A stretch of 64,000 bases of DNA, taken from contig JNVV01000054.1 of assembly GCA_000733355.1 (NCBI GenBank), forward strand, positions 197,237 to 261,236, read 5' to 3'. Made by a program: the position numbers and the translations under genes. Shown here in pieces: positions 33,043 to 42,552 of this stretch. The notes below the pieces were generated by a model. That model was not told the DNA's origin. It saw only the letters and a program-made list of their open reading frames with translations, and ran no database searches. The stretch comes from Falciphora oryzae (lineage: Eukaryota; Ascomycota; Sordariomycetes; Magnaporthales; Magnaporthaceae). Positions within the stretch are counted from its first letter, which is position 1. Each line of letters opens with the position of its first letter.

Positions 33043-34281
33043 ATGTCTTCTCAATTTCCCTTTGATACCCAGGCAACGGAAGTCGACGACGTGCTTGCTG
33101 AAGCTATTCCCGACTCCCAAACAGCCTCCCAGCCGCAGATTTTTGGTGTTGAAGAGCCCTCGGATACCCAGCCCAACGAGGGCCCCTCCCGCAAACGAAA
33201 ACGAGCCGGCGAGCCGCGCCGGATAGTATGGACTAGCGAGAAGACCGCCCGGTTGATCAGCTTTTTTCTCGACTGTTACCGTGAGGGCATGTTCAAAAGC
33301 TCGAAAAGAGCCAACTTCAAAGATGCCTGGGAGCGGGTGCTGGCAAGGGCAATCGAGGAGTGGCCTGTCATGAAGCCTCTTCTTTCTACCACAACGATCG
33401 CCAACAAATACGACAACGAGCGGAAGAGGTATATGGTCTGGAAGGCTTGGGTTAGCCTATCGGGCAACACCTCTGATCCGGAGACGGGCGCCTGCGAGGT
33501 TGATAGAGAGGATCCCCGGTGGCAGAGCTTTGCGAGCGTGCACGGGATACGGAAAGTCGGTTGGATCGCCGCCGGCGTGGCGTTGGGGGAGGTGGCCTTG
33601 TATCAGGAGTTGTGGGCGGGAGAGGCGGCAAAAGGAACCATGATCAGCCGGCCTTCTATTGAAAAGGATGATCCTGCTGAAGAACCCACGCCTGTTAATT
33701 GCTTGGATCTTTTCAATGGGCATATTGATTTGGATGGGGAGGGCGAGGGAGGAAGGGAACCGAGCGTCGGGTCCTCGGAAGATACTCCCTGGCGGCCGGT
33801 TACCTCCACGCCCGCACAACGGATACCGCCTAATACTTTGATGCCGCCGCCTTCCGTTAGCGAGCGACTCTCTACCGATCAACTGCACCGGAGGGCAACA
33901 GATCCGGATCTGGTAGCGGCCGCGAGGGAAAACGAGGGCGCTGACGTGTTGCGCGGGAGGAGGCGCCGGGTTTCTGGGTTGCCGGCAAGTAGGTTATCTT
34001 CGCCGGCGAGTAGGGCAACGGGATCATCGTCACCGGCGTTTTCAACAACTGCGGCGGTCCGGATAGCTGATGCTATATTGGCATTAGCGAGGTCGGTTCA
34101 AAGGCCAAACCCAGTGGCGGAGGCAATTAGATCTTTTTCCCAGGCCTACCAGGACCGGCTTGAAGCTTCAGAGTTTATCCGCATCGCCCGTTTGTTGAGA
34201 ACACCGGAAGAGGCAGAACTTTGGGTGGCGTTAGATGAGCGAGGCCAGGAGGCGTATGTAACCGACGCCCGGAGGGTTTAA
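33043..34281 (+). CDS. Myb/SANT-like DNA-binding domain protein
   Basis: 412 aa from ATG 33043 (MSSQFPFDTQ, after AAAAA). The frame is open upstream to 32920. KKRKRAGEPRRIVWTSEK is a basic stretch leading into a Myb/SANT-like domain: RRIVWTSEKTARLISFFLDCY, NFKDAWERVLARAIEEWP, TTIANKYDNERKRYMVWKAW. The rest is Ser/Pro-rich and disordered, with a helical tail. Such Myb-like proteins in fungi are often encoded by DNA transposons, where they bind element ends, but no transposase is adjacent. It lies between two reverse-oriented LINE pieces. Unbroken, so possibly still made. Confidence 0.7.
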   Translation: MSSQFPFDTQATEVDDVLAEAIPDSQTASQPQIFGVEEPSDTQPNEGPSRKRKRAGEPRRIVWTSEKTARLISFFLDCYREGMFKSSKRANFKDAWERVLARAIEEWPVMKPLLSTTTIANKYDNERKRYMVWKAWVSLSGNTSDPETGACEVDREDPRWQSFASVHGIRKVGWIAAGVALGEVALYQELWAGEAAKGTMISRPSIEKDDPAEEPTPVNCLDLFNGHIDLDGEGEGGREPSVGSSEDTPWRPVTSTPAQRIPPNTLMPPPSVSERLSTDQLHRRATDPDLVAAARENEGADVLRGRRRRVSGLPASRLSSPASRATGSSSPAFSTTAAVRIADAILALARSVQRPNPVAEAIRSFSQAYQDRLEASEFIRIARLLRTPEEAELWVALDERGQEAYVTDARRV

Positions 34282-34311
34282 TATCGTTGTTTTTGTGCGT
34301 GGGAGAAGGTG

Positions 34312-34408
34312 TAACACCCCGCACAGAACCATGATCAGCAGCCCTAGGGACCGCCACCGGTGGCCTCAAAGGAGGACTCCGGGTGGTAGCCAGAGGAGCG
34401 CAAGCCCT

Positions 34409-34412
<4 letters not shown>
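34312..34412 (+). repeat. Family A repeat, 5' part (copy 1)
   Basis: Starts TGTAACACCCCGCACAG and follows the family sequence for about 100 bp before the GA run of LINE copy 2 cuts it off. Confidence 0.85.
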
Positions 34413-34461
<49 letters not shown>

Positions 34462-35664
34462 ATTTAACGTCAGTAAGTCGGGATCTACCAGTCCCTGCCT
34501 CCCAAGGGGCATATGACGTGCTAGCGCTACCTAAGCTTGACACAAGGCTACATGTTGCTATCAAGGCGGCTAACAAATTAAACCCATAGGCACACGGAGG
34601 TCGGGCCGCATTCCGGCGCTCCTTGTTGGTGAGCGGGCAATCGGCGGTAGGGCGTATGTATATACGCCGGGGCGTTGTGAAGCGCTGCGTGTGGTAGTGA
34701 TGCGTTCGGCCGGCGGGTGTGCCGGGAAAGGGGTAAGGCCGGGTTTGGGCGGGGAGGTCCTCGGGATCCCCCCTGGGCCCGGCCGGAGGTGCGGGGGACT
34801 AACGAGCCAACTGTTGGTCCTAATAGTACAAAGGAAAAGGGTATAAAGGGTAAGGGAAAGGGTTGTGTTCAGGCTTTAAAGCCCGTTACTATCGCCCGGC
34901 GATAGTATAGTGGTTAGTGGCTTCGACGAACGAAGCAAAGAGGGAGGGCTTTTGGAGAAGCCGTTTCCAATATCCAGGCCTATCGAAGGCCGGGGAGGGG
35001 TCCGCTATCGGCCACTTGTTTTCTGCCGCCCTAGCCAACCTGCAAAATACAGGGTGGGAGGGGGACTTGTTTCTTTCGCAGCGGCACGAGCTATCGTTTT
35101 CATGCTGGAACTTTCGGTGGTACCAGTCGAAATCCCCGTGGCCGGTGCGTGCGGCTATTAGCCGTTGTAACACCCTCCTGTGTAGTTGCAACGCGTTGGG
35201 CGTGTGTTGTGGTGCCGGCGGGAGACCTACAGCCCTGTACCGTTCCGGGAGGTTATTATTAAACCATGCGTTTCGGGCGTTTCGGGCCAATTTCCGGGCC
35301 AAAGCCTTTACTCCGGCCACCGTTGGCTTGGAGTGTTGGGGTATCGGCAAAGCCGATCCCAACTTTGCTTCGGCATCGGCCTCTTCGTTCCCGGGGATTC
35401 CCGTATGGCCCGGGGACCAGCGAACGTGTACCCGGTATTTATCCATAAAGCAATGGACCTCCTTAAAGGCCCCTTGTGAACTGTCGGGGGCCGTACTTAA
35501 GCAGCCGTTAGCCGCCGAAGTGTTATCGAGGCACAGGTAGAAAGTGCAGTTGCGGAAGCTCCCAACGGCTTTGCGGAGGCCCATGCGGGCCCCTTCCGCC
35601 TCGCCGTCGAAAACTTCCGCCGGATGCGCCAGCCGGCCGTGCCCGGAGAGTTTGCGTTGGCCCA
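34413..35664 (-). mobile_element. Tad1-like LINE, 5'-truncated copy 2
   Basis: Reverse-oriented twin of the element at 19642-20885. The open frame 34889-35665 (-) encodes the same RNase H and CRCERNKSPSHPVFC tail with few differences, so both derive from one recent source. The 3' tail is a long GA run on the plus strand (34412-34459). The 5' truncation joins repeat B through a shared CCAACGC. No target duplication is visible. Confidence 0.88.
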
Positions 35665-35965
35665 ACGCGGAGATGGGTTTGGTGGCCGCGGGTCAATTTT
35701 TTGGGAATCCCATACAAAATAATTTTTCGGAAAATCGCTCGCGGCACCGGACCCCCTTAGGGCGGAGAACCCCCGGGATCGATGTCGGAGAGTATATGAG
35801 GGAAGCGATGGTTGGCGCCCCTCAACTGCAATACAAGCCTGTTCCATCCACTAAGCTTGGGCCCCGACAGCGCTATTTTAGCGCTTATCAGGGCGCAAAC
35901 CAACTAACCGTGACCCTGCTAGCCACTGTGACTGCGCTGCAAAGCCCCAACTTTGACCCCGTATA
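35665..35965 (+). repeat. Repeat B, uninterrupted copy
   Basis: About 300 bp also present, in reverse orientation and split in two, at 49484-49609 and 56218-56400. This copy reads CAACTGCAATACAAGCCTG through the point where the other copy is interrupted, so it serves as the empty-site reference for that insertion. Confidence 0.85.
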
Positions 35966-36049
35966 TTAATAATAATATGACGTCCCTTCTTGTATTATTC
36001 CTTCACTCCTCTGGGTAAAAGTGTTTGCACGGAACTCTCCCAACATTTT

Positions 36050-37090
36050 TTCACGTATTTGTCAAAGCAGTCGAGGGCAGAGAAATTGGAGGAGCAGAAA
36101 GATGATATTCGGAGTAGGTTGGAGGCCGGAGGCCTGGCCCTGCAGAGATTTGGGATATCTCTGTGCGGGATCCGCCTTGTGGAGTCTCCTCCTGTAACAG
36201 GCTGTGGCCACCTAGGGGAGTGTCAGGCCTGGGAAGGGGGGTTCTCTCAGGGAGATCTCAGAGGTCCAGCGGTTTAACAGTCGTATTCGTGCAGAGCTCA
36301 ACAAGTCTATGGTGATAAGTAAAAAGCAAAACGATAGCTTGCCCTCCTGACTCCCTTCACAGGGGGTCCCTCGGGCCCTTCTTATACACGGTCCTCCTGC
36401 CGTCCTTCGGATATCGTCGGCACGCCTCCTCCTCCATGGCGTCCGTACGGGGCTGGGTAAGCTCTGTCCCCTTATCAGGATTCGGAGCTTGGATGCGCCT
36501 TGACCGGGCTGAGCATCCGTATCTGCGGAGGCCAGCCGGCATACGTGTCATAAAGGGAAACTCTCTTGATCAGCGCGTCACTCAGGGCTTGCGCTCCCCT
36601 AGCCACCACCCGGAGTCCTCCCCTGAGGCCACCGGTGGCAGTCCCTAGGGCTGCTGATCGTGGTTCTGTGCGGGGTGTTACAGCGGGCAGGGTGCAGCTT
36701 TAGCGCTGCTGGGGGTCGGCGTTACAGGATGTCGGCTAGATAGAGGTCCAATTGCGGGGCTATAACAAGTTTTTGGAGCAGATGATCCCCGTCGTTACGT
36801 CCATAGTGCAGCTGATGGACGCGCGCTAATCGCTGCTGCATGCCTCCAACACGACGCGGCTAACGTACATTGCTCTGGTTTTCGCGCCTTTATCCTGGGT
36901 CGCCAGCATCTTCAGCATAACCGACGAATACCAGATTGGTAAAGAGAAATTTTGGGTATATTTTGCTATTGGTCTGCCGTTCGTCCTAGTTACTTTGCTC
37001 GGGTCTGCCTTGCTGAATAGCAGGGCCAAAATCGCTAAGGCCTTGAGGAGAACTTGGCCGGCGGTGAAGGGGTTTCGGAAAACGATTTGA
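36050..37090 (+). pseudogene. CorA-like protein C-terminal remnant, interrupted by repeat A
   Basis: 36742-37090 encodes IEVQLRGYNKFLEQMIPVV, TSIVQLMDAR-stop-SLLHASNTTRLTYIAL and FAPLSWVASIFSI, then a second hydrophobic segment (FWVYFAIGLPFVLVTLLG) and a basic tail. This is the C-terminal two-helix part of a fungal CorA-like protein. The TAA at about 36827 replaces an expected residue in the NxTRLT approach helix. Upstream, AEKLEEQKDDIRSRLE (36067-36130) may be its coiled-coil part, with the family A copy at 36193-36682 between them. GMN is absent (SIF). Not the same copy as the pseudogene at 7360-10290. Confidence 0.55.
36193..36682 (-). repeat. Family A repeat, complete copy 2
   Basis: 490 bp bounded by TGTAACAGGC and GGTGTTACA. 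No matching flanks. Confidence 0.85.
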
Positions 37091-37406
37091 GGGTATGTAG
37101 TGGTCGGGAGGAGGAAGCTGCGGGGTGTAAGGTTAGCAAGGAGAGTTGGGGCGGTATAGAATACTTATGGTCGCATTCGCTATATCGCGAAGTATCCCGC
37201 CAAACTTTTTTCATGCGCAGGATCGAGATAGCATCGCGAACTGTAAAGGGGGCTGGTTTTTGGGAAACCCAACTGGGTGAAAAAGGGCTATTTTAATCTT
37301 TGTACTATTGTTCCACACGATAATCCCCTTCCTATAAAAACTTTGCGCTACGGTCCGCCCATTCGGCTTTGTAATAAATGCGTAAAAAGACGAAGGGCGA
37401 AGGTTG

Positions 37407-37535
37407 GGGGGGGGGGGGGGGCCGTGGCCATTGCCAAACCGGCAACCACTGTGGACTGCAGCCCTCCTTTGCCGCGGGAGGAGAGCCTTGTGTGTGTGTG
37501 TGTGTATGTATGTATGTGTGTGTATGCTAGGGGAC
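37407..37535. repeat. Poly-G run and TG/TATG microsatellite
   Basis: About 18 G residues near 37407-37424 and a TG/TATG tract near 37487-37528. No coding role seen. Confidence 0.85.
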
Positions 37536-37917
37536 CGACAGCCGCTGCCCGACTTTCTGCCTTGGGTGAAAGCCAGCGCCTCATACATCGACAGTTCAGC
37601 AACGTATGGCGGCCTAAGCGAAAGGCTGTCGTACCTACGTCCGTCGATGGCACCATTCAAACAACATCCCAGGCGTTGCGGCCCAACGGGAAGGCAAGGC
37701 GTACCCCAGAAGGGCTTGGGAAGATGTCGCTGAAATAAAACTGGTGAAATTAACCCTGCAGTACCAAATGGAGCTGTTTCAGCGCGCGTAATAGCAGGAA
37801 AGCAGCGGCAGGATAAAGAAAGGAAAAAGATTGCAACAGCTTGGTTACTTTTTTTCCGAAGGCGTTAAGAGGCTGACGCAGAATGACAATTCATTCTCAT
37901 TCTAGTTGGTTGTGTAA

Positions 37918-37955
37918 TTAGTCAGCACGTCAGCCCAGGCTGACGTGCTGACTAA
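37918..37955. repeat. Perfect 38-bp palindrome
   Basis: Arms of 18 bp (TTAGTCAGCACGTCAGCC and its complement) around CA. The nearby ggctgacgcagaatgac (37871) shares the GGCTGACG word. It could be two fused terminal inverted repeats of a lost DNA transposon. The rest of 37091-38235 shows no gene. Confidence 0.9.
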
Positions 37956-38235
37956 CCGATGCTTGGTGGCATTTATCGATCGATGCTTTGCTCGCTTTGA
38001 GGTCGGACCGAGCGCGTCGCTGCCGCCCCGGCCCCCGCGCATTTAGCGCACACGCATACGAACACGCCATCCCCGTTGCGTAACGTGCAACACTCGACAG
38101 GGCCCGAACAGGGCGTCGGCACCGGTACAGGTGCCCCGACAGATTCGAACGCGCCGCATATAGCATGCGACGGAACCTCCCCTTTCCCCTTCCTTCCTTT
38201 ACCATCCCCCCAGGCCCCCTACGCGCGCCAGCGCC

Positions 38236-38774
38236 TGTAACACCCCGCACAGAACCATGATCAGCAGCCCTAGGGATCGCCACCGGTGGCCTCGGGGGAG
38301 GACTCCGGGTGGTAGCCGGAGGGGCGCAAGCCCTGAAGAACGTGCGGATCAAGAGAGTTCAGATCTATGACGCGCATGCCGGCTGGCCTCCGCAGATACG
38401 GATGCTCAGCCCGGTCAAGGCGCATCCAAGCTCCGAATCCTGATACGGAGACAGAGCTTACCCAGCCCCGTACGGACGCCACGGAGGAAATATGCCGATG
38501 ACAGCCGAAAGATAAGCCCCGACGGACGCCACGGAGGAGGAGGCGTGCCGACAGCAACCGAAGGACGGCCGGAGGGCCAAGGCATAATAAGGGCCCGAGG
38601 GACCTCCTATGAAGGGAGTCTGGAGGGCAAGCTATCGTTTCTTGTTTACTACCACCATAGACTTGTCAAGCCTTGCACGAATACGACTGTTGAACCGCTG
38701 GACCTTTTGAGATCTCCCTGAGAGAACCCCCCTTCCCAGGCCTGACACTCCCCTAGGAGCCAAGACCTGTTACA
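38236..38774 (+). repeat. Family A repeat, complete copy 3
   Basis: 539 bp from TGTAACACCCCGCACAG to CCAAGACCTGTTACA. It carries an internal duplication of the CGGACGCCACGGAGG block. No target duplication (GCGCC / GCTGG). Confidence 0.88.
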
Positions 38775-38829
38775 GCTGGGCGTTAGTAACAAGGCCTAAA
38801 AGCTCGCATATAACTAATCTATTTCCTTA

Positions 38830-38935
38830 NNNNNNNNNNNNNNNNNNNNNNNNNNNNNNNNNNNNNNNNNNNNNNNNNNNNNNNNNNNNNNNNNNNNNNN
38901 NNNNNNNNNNNNNNNNNNNNNNNNNNNNNNNNNNN
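38830..38935. other. Assembly gap (N)
   Basis: Run of N bases, directly before the end of another family A copy. Confidence 0.99.
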
Positions 38936-38967
38936 AGCTTGCTATAGCAGGGCCAGGACCTGTTACA
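38936..38967 (+). repeat. Family A repeat, 3' end (copy 4)
   Basis: GCTATAGCAGGGCCAGGACC followed by TGTTACA, the family terminus, right after the gap. Confidence 0.8.
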
Positions 38968-39088
38968 TTTACGCCCAACCTCTAGTATGGTTCGCGCTTG
39001 TCATAGCTGGACGGAGCTGGAAAGGGCCCACTGTTTGCAAGGCCGCAAGGCGGCCCGTGAAGACAGTGGGGCAGGGTGGCCCCGACCA

Positions 39089-39679
39089 TTATTGCCCAGA
39101 TGAGGGAGTGGGACGCCTGCAGAGAAAACTGTGCAGGGTGTACCAACCCGGCCGTAAAGGCGGCCTTAGAGGTGACGATGAAGGCACAGACGGCATCTTG
39201 GCGCACGGAGCATTTATATCAACGCCATGCCGCCGAAGGAGCCTGATCGTGTCGGTATGGTTTTGCCCGGGGAGTCGCCCAGTTCTCCGGTTCAGATTTC
39301 TAAGTACGAGCTGGGTCGGGGCATCCGAATCGTGCTCAGAATGTCGGGGGCGAATCTCGGTGCTGGCGCCGAATTCGAAAAGGATCCGGACCATGTCCGG
39401 GTTTGCCAGGCTGGCTGCCTGGTTAAGTGGAATCCTCCAAAAATCAACGTTGCGGCTCCCCAGGTCCACGTCGGCGCCGAGCGCGATAAGGGCGATCACC
39501 ATGTCGCTGTGGCCGCCTGCCATGGCGCAATCCAGGGCCGACGTGCTATAAACATTATTGCTGTGGTGCAAAGCATGTTGCGGGTTGAAGCCTGGGCTAT
39601 TGGCAGCGACTGCAAGTTTTTGCAGGTCGCCTGCGGCTGCCGCCCTGGCGAATTCGTCCGCGGGCGTGTACACATCCAT
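39089..39679 (-). CDS. Ankyrin-repeat protein A, 3'-truncated
   Basis: From ATG 39679 (MDVYTPADEFARAAAAGDLQ) the frame encodes two to three ankyrin repeats (SALDCAMAGGHSDMVIALIALGADVD, NQAASLANPDMVRILFEFGA, TDTIRLLRRHGVDINA). Identity to ankyrin gene B ends just after GVDINA, at about 39215, and unrelated sequence follows to the stop. So the 3' half was lost, probably through the repeat-rich DNA below 39000. It faces gene B head to head across about 500 bp, consistent with an inverted duplication. Partner unknown. Confidence 0.6.
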   Translation of the reverse strand: MDVYTPADEFARAAAAGDLQKLAVAANSPGFNPQHALHHSNNVYSTSALDCAMAGGHSDMVIALIALGADVDLGSRNVDFWRIPLNQAASLANPDMVRILFEFGASTEIRPRHSEHDSDAPTQLVLRNLNRRTGRLPGQNHTDTIRLLRRHGVDINAPCAKMPSVPSSSPLRPPLRPGWYTLHSFLCRRPTPSSGQ

Positions 39680-40184
39680 CTTGGCCTGTTGATGACTGGC
39701 AGATGAAAAGCATAAATTCGGTCGTGTGAGGGCGAAAGCGGGAGTCCTTGGTTGGGAATTGCCGCCTGGTTTTTCACCGCCTGTCAATTCGTCACTCAAC
39801 TGTGTCATTAAAAGCAAGGATTCTCAGGTTGTTAGTGGGGCTCCCCAGGCACCAACATGCATATGAGTGTTATGGAGCGGCGGGCCCTGCCAAGGCCCGA
39901 CCTCCATTTGCAATTACGTGACCAACACTTTGGCCCGTGCGCAGCCCGCCCTCCCACAAAGGGGACCCGATCCGTCCCAATTGGGTGCAAGGCACCAAAC
40001 CTACTTTGTACATTATCTTTGGATCGCCAGGTCAACAAAGGCTCTATATCGAAGCCACGTCTCTTTGGTGCCTGCGTTCCGTGACAATAAGTTTAACAAA
40101 ACGCCCACCAACGCACCTTCCGCAATACGCTTCTAATCCTCACCGACTTGGCTCGCCCATCGTCCAAAATACAGCCAAAGCGCG

Positions 40185-41878
40185 ATGGGAAGCCCGGAGA
40201 CTCCCCTGCCTGGAATCTGGGACCCTTCTCCAGACAGCTGCGGCGAATACTACTCGTGGCGAGTATTAGGCTGGGCTGGTCCGGACGATTCAAGCGATGC
40301 CGAGTTCTTCCAAGCGGCGAAGGAAGGCAACCTGGAAAAACTTAGGGCCGCCATCACCCCAGATCTCAAACTTAATCTCCTGTACGGCAACTTCGACCGC
40401 TATTATGGCGAAACGGCCCTGTATGCCGCCGTCCGGGAGAATCACGTTCACATCGTCAAATTCCTTATCGAATTTGGCGCTGATGTTGAGATGAAGCATG
40501 TCGACCACACCTGGAAGTTAAGGCCGCTCCACGAAGCAGCCAAGCAAGCCAACCCGGACATGGTCCGGATACTTTTCGACGCCGGAGCCGACATCCAGGC
40601 CAAATTCGACAATGGTCACTGCGACGACGGCCTCGCGACGTCCCTGGTTTTAAGGCACATGGAGCATTAAAGACGCCCTTTTTTCGAAGGAGGGCAGGTC
40701 GAGCAGAAACACCTCGACACGATCGAACTGCTCCTTAGCCGCGGCATCGATATCAACGCCTGGTGCGGCTCTCTGACCATGAACCTGCTCGAGTTGGCGG
40801 TCGCAGCGGACTCGGTCGACCTCGCCAGGTCGCTGGTCGCCCGCGGCGCAGCTCAAAAGGTGAACCCCTACGACGGGGGAATGTTCAGGAACCGGCTCAT
40901 TTGCGTCGCTGCCGAGCACAACGCGACTCGCACACTGGAGTACCTTATGGGAGAGCTTGGCATTAAAGACCCCGATGTGGAGGGATTGCTTTCTATCGCA
41001 AATGACAGCCGGCCGCACGAGGCGGCTGTGCACATGGCGCGTATGCTGTTTGACGCCGCCATGACCGACCCTGACCGCGACGCCAATTTCCCCAATACGA
41101 AAAGGGTGTGGGAGCAGCTTTGCAAAGCTGCTTGCTTTAATAACCTCCCCTTTGCGCAGTTCCTGCTCGATAGGGGGGTGGACGTTAACGGGTCGGGCAG
41201 TTTCGGAGAGAGCCCGTTGCTTGTGGCCTGCCGGGTGGCCGGGGATGCGGCGCTCCTCAAGCTGCTGCTAGAACGAGGTGCGGATAAAAACTATCGTTTC
41301 CCCAAACAGCGGCACTATGCGAGCGGGAATAATGCTCGTAAGTGGCACTTTTGATAGCAAATTTCCGACTACTGTCCTGCTGCTTTTCCTCCCTAAGGAA
41401 AGCCGCTTGTGCTAACTTATAGCCCACGCCTCCTACCTTTTAAGTCCACCAAACCGCGGAACGAAGGTGGGCCAAAACCGGGGATGGCGAGGTGGTTAGG
41501 TTCCTCCTGCAGTCCGGCGTGGACGTGGAGGCTCGAAACGCTAATGACGAGACCCCGCTGCTTACCCACGCCCGTAAACTGGCGACCAAACGGGGTGATA
41601 TCGCCTACAACGCCGTTCGTCTGGAGTGCTTCAGGCTCCTCGTGGAAGGCTGCCGGAATATCGACGCGGTTGACAGCAAAGGCATGTCGGCGGTGCATCT
41701 GATTGCCTGCAACGCGTATGACGTGCCGACGGCGAAAAAGGCTGTGGACCTCCTGATCCAGAAGGGGGCCGACCCCAACATCCGCGATTATGAGGGTGTA
41801 ACCGGTGCGGTTCGCTTCCGAGCCAAGCTCGGGATTGAGCTTGACCTTGCCACCGTTTTGGGCTGGGTTGTCATTTAG
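40185..41878 (+). pseudogene. Ankyrin-repeat protein B, disabled
   Basis: Encodes AEFFQAAKEGNLEKLRAA, TALYAAVRENHVHIVKFLIE, PLHEAAKQANPDMVRILFDAGAD, a TAA at 40668-40670 (RHMEH-stop-RRPFF), then HLDTIELLLSRGIDINAW, further repeats to LLLERGADKNY, a GT-AG intron (about 41340-41422), and VVRFLLQSGVDVEARNANDETPL. A second TAA lies near 41443. Both stops suit CAA to TAA changes. About 540 codons without them. Closely related to gene A (NPDMVRILF, LVLR, GIDINA). Confidence 0.75.
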
Positions 41879-42552
41879 GACTAGTAGGGTAATCGCCCCG
41901 ACAGCGAGTGAAACATGACGGTAGTGGAAGGTGGATCTCTAAATTGCTATAAAGCTAGTTAAATCTGTTCCATTTCCATATAAACCCTCCGTGCGATGCG
42001 CTAAAAAAAAATCGTCGCTGACTTGGGCAGGAGTAATAACTTTAAAAATGGCCGAGTAGCTGACGAAGCCGATGTCGCCGAAGGGTTGAAAGACCTAATC
42101 GAGTTGGACGCCAAAGATCGGCCCCCGGGGATCGTCTACAGTACCAGAGGCTAGGCCGGTTGGCGCGTCAATTTAAGGCAAAGGGGCTCCCAGAGAGAAA
42201 GTGCTCGAAAGCAGCCCGATGACGGTGAGGAGGGCTATTCGTGTGCCCTTGAGCAGCATGGTGGCGAAGGAACAAGACCTTAATCAGGGCAAGTAGACGG
42301 GGAAAAGATAGGATTTCGAGCAAAGATCGTGCAGTAAAATAGGAGGAAGGAGAAAAAAAGGCTCTTAAGGGACGTAAGGTATAAGCAAAGGACAAAAGTT
42401 AGGATATCGAGGGAAGTATGGCTGTAAAAATGATAAGGCTTGTTATGTTAAGCTGGTGATGGGATTTTGAATCCTCGTTTATAGCGCTAAAGCCCCGAAC
42501 CTCCCTTTTTATAAGCAAACACAAAATAACTTGACCGTACATTGGAGCAAGC
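41879..42552. other. No confident gene
   Basis: Contains a short plus frame ending DVAEGLKDLIELDAKDRPPG (about 42070-42150), perhaps the scrap of another coding region. No domain recognised. The N-terminal half expected for the next gene is not here. Confidence 0.35.

Noticed and set aside
34312..38967. Family A as a tRNA-derived SINE
   Set aside because: No A/B box arrangement at the 5' end and no poly-A or simple-repeat tail. TG...CA ends with inverted termini fit LTR-type better.
38968..39215. Gag-like coding fragment (TIIAQMREWDACRENCAGC)
   Set aside because: Short, one-off resemblance with no supporting motif. Could equally be a scrap of an unknown gene.
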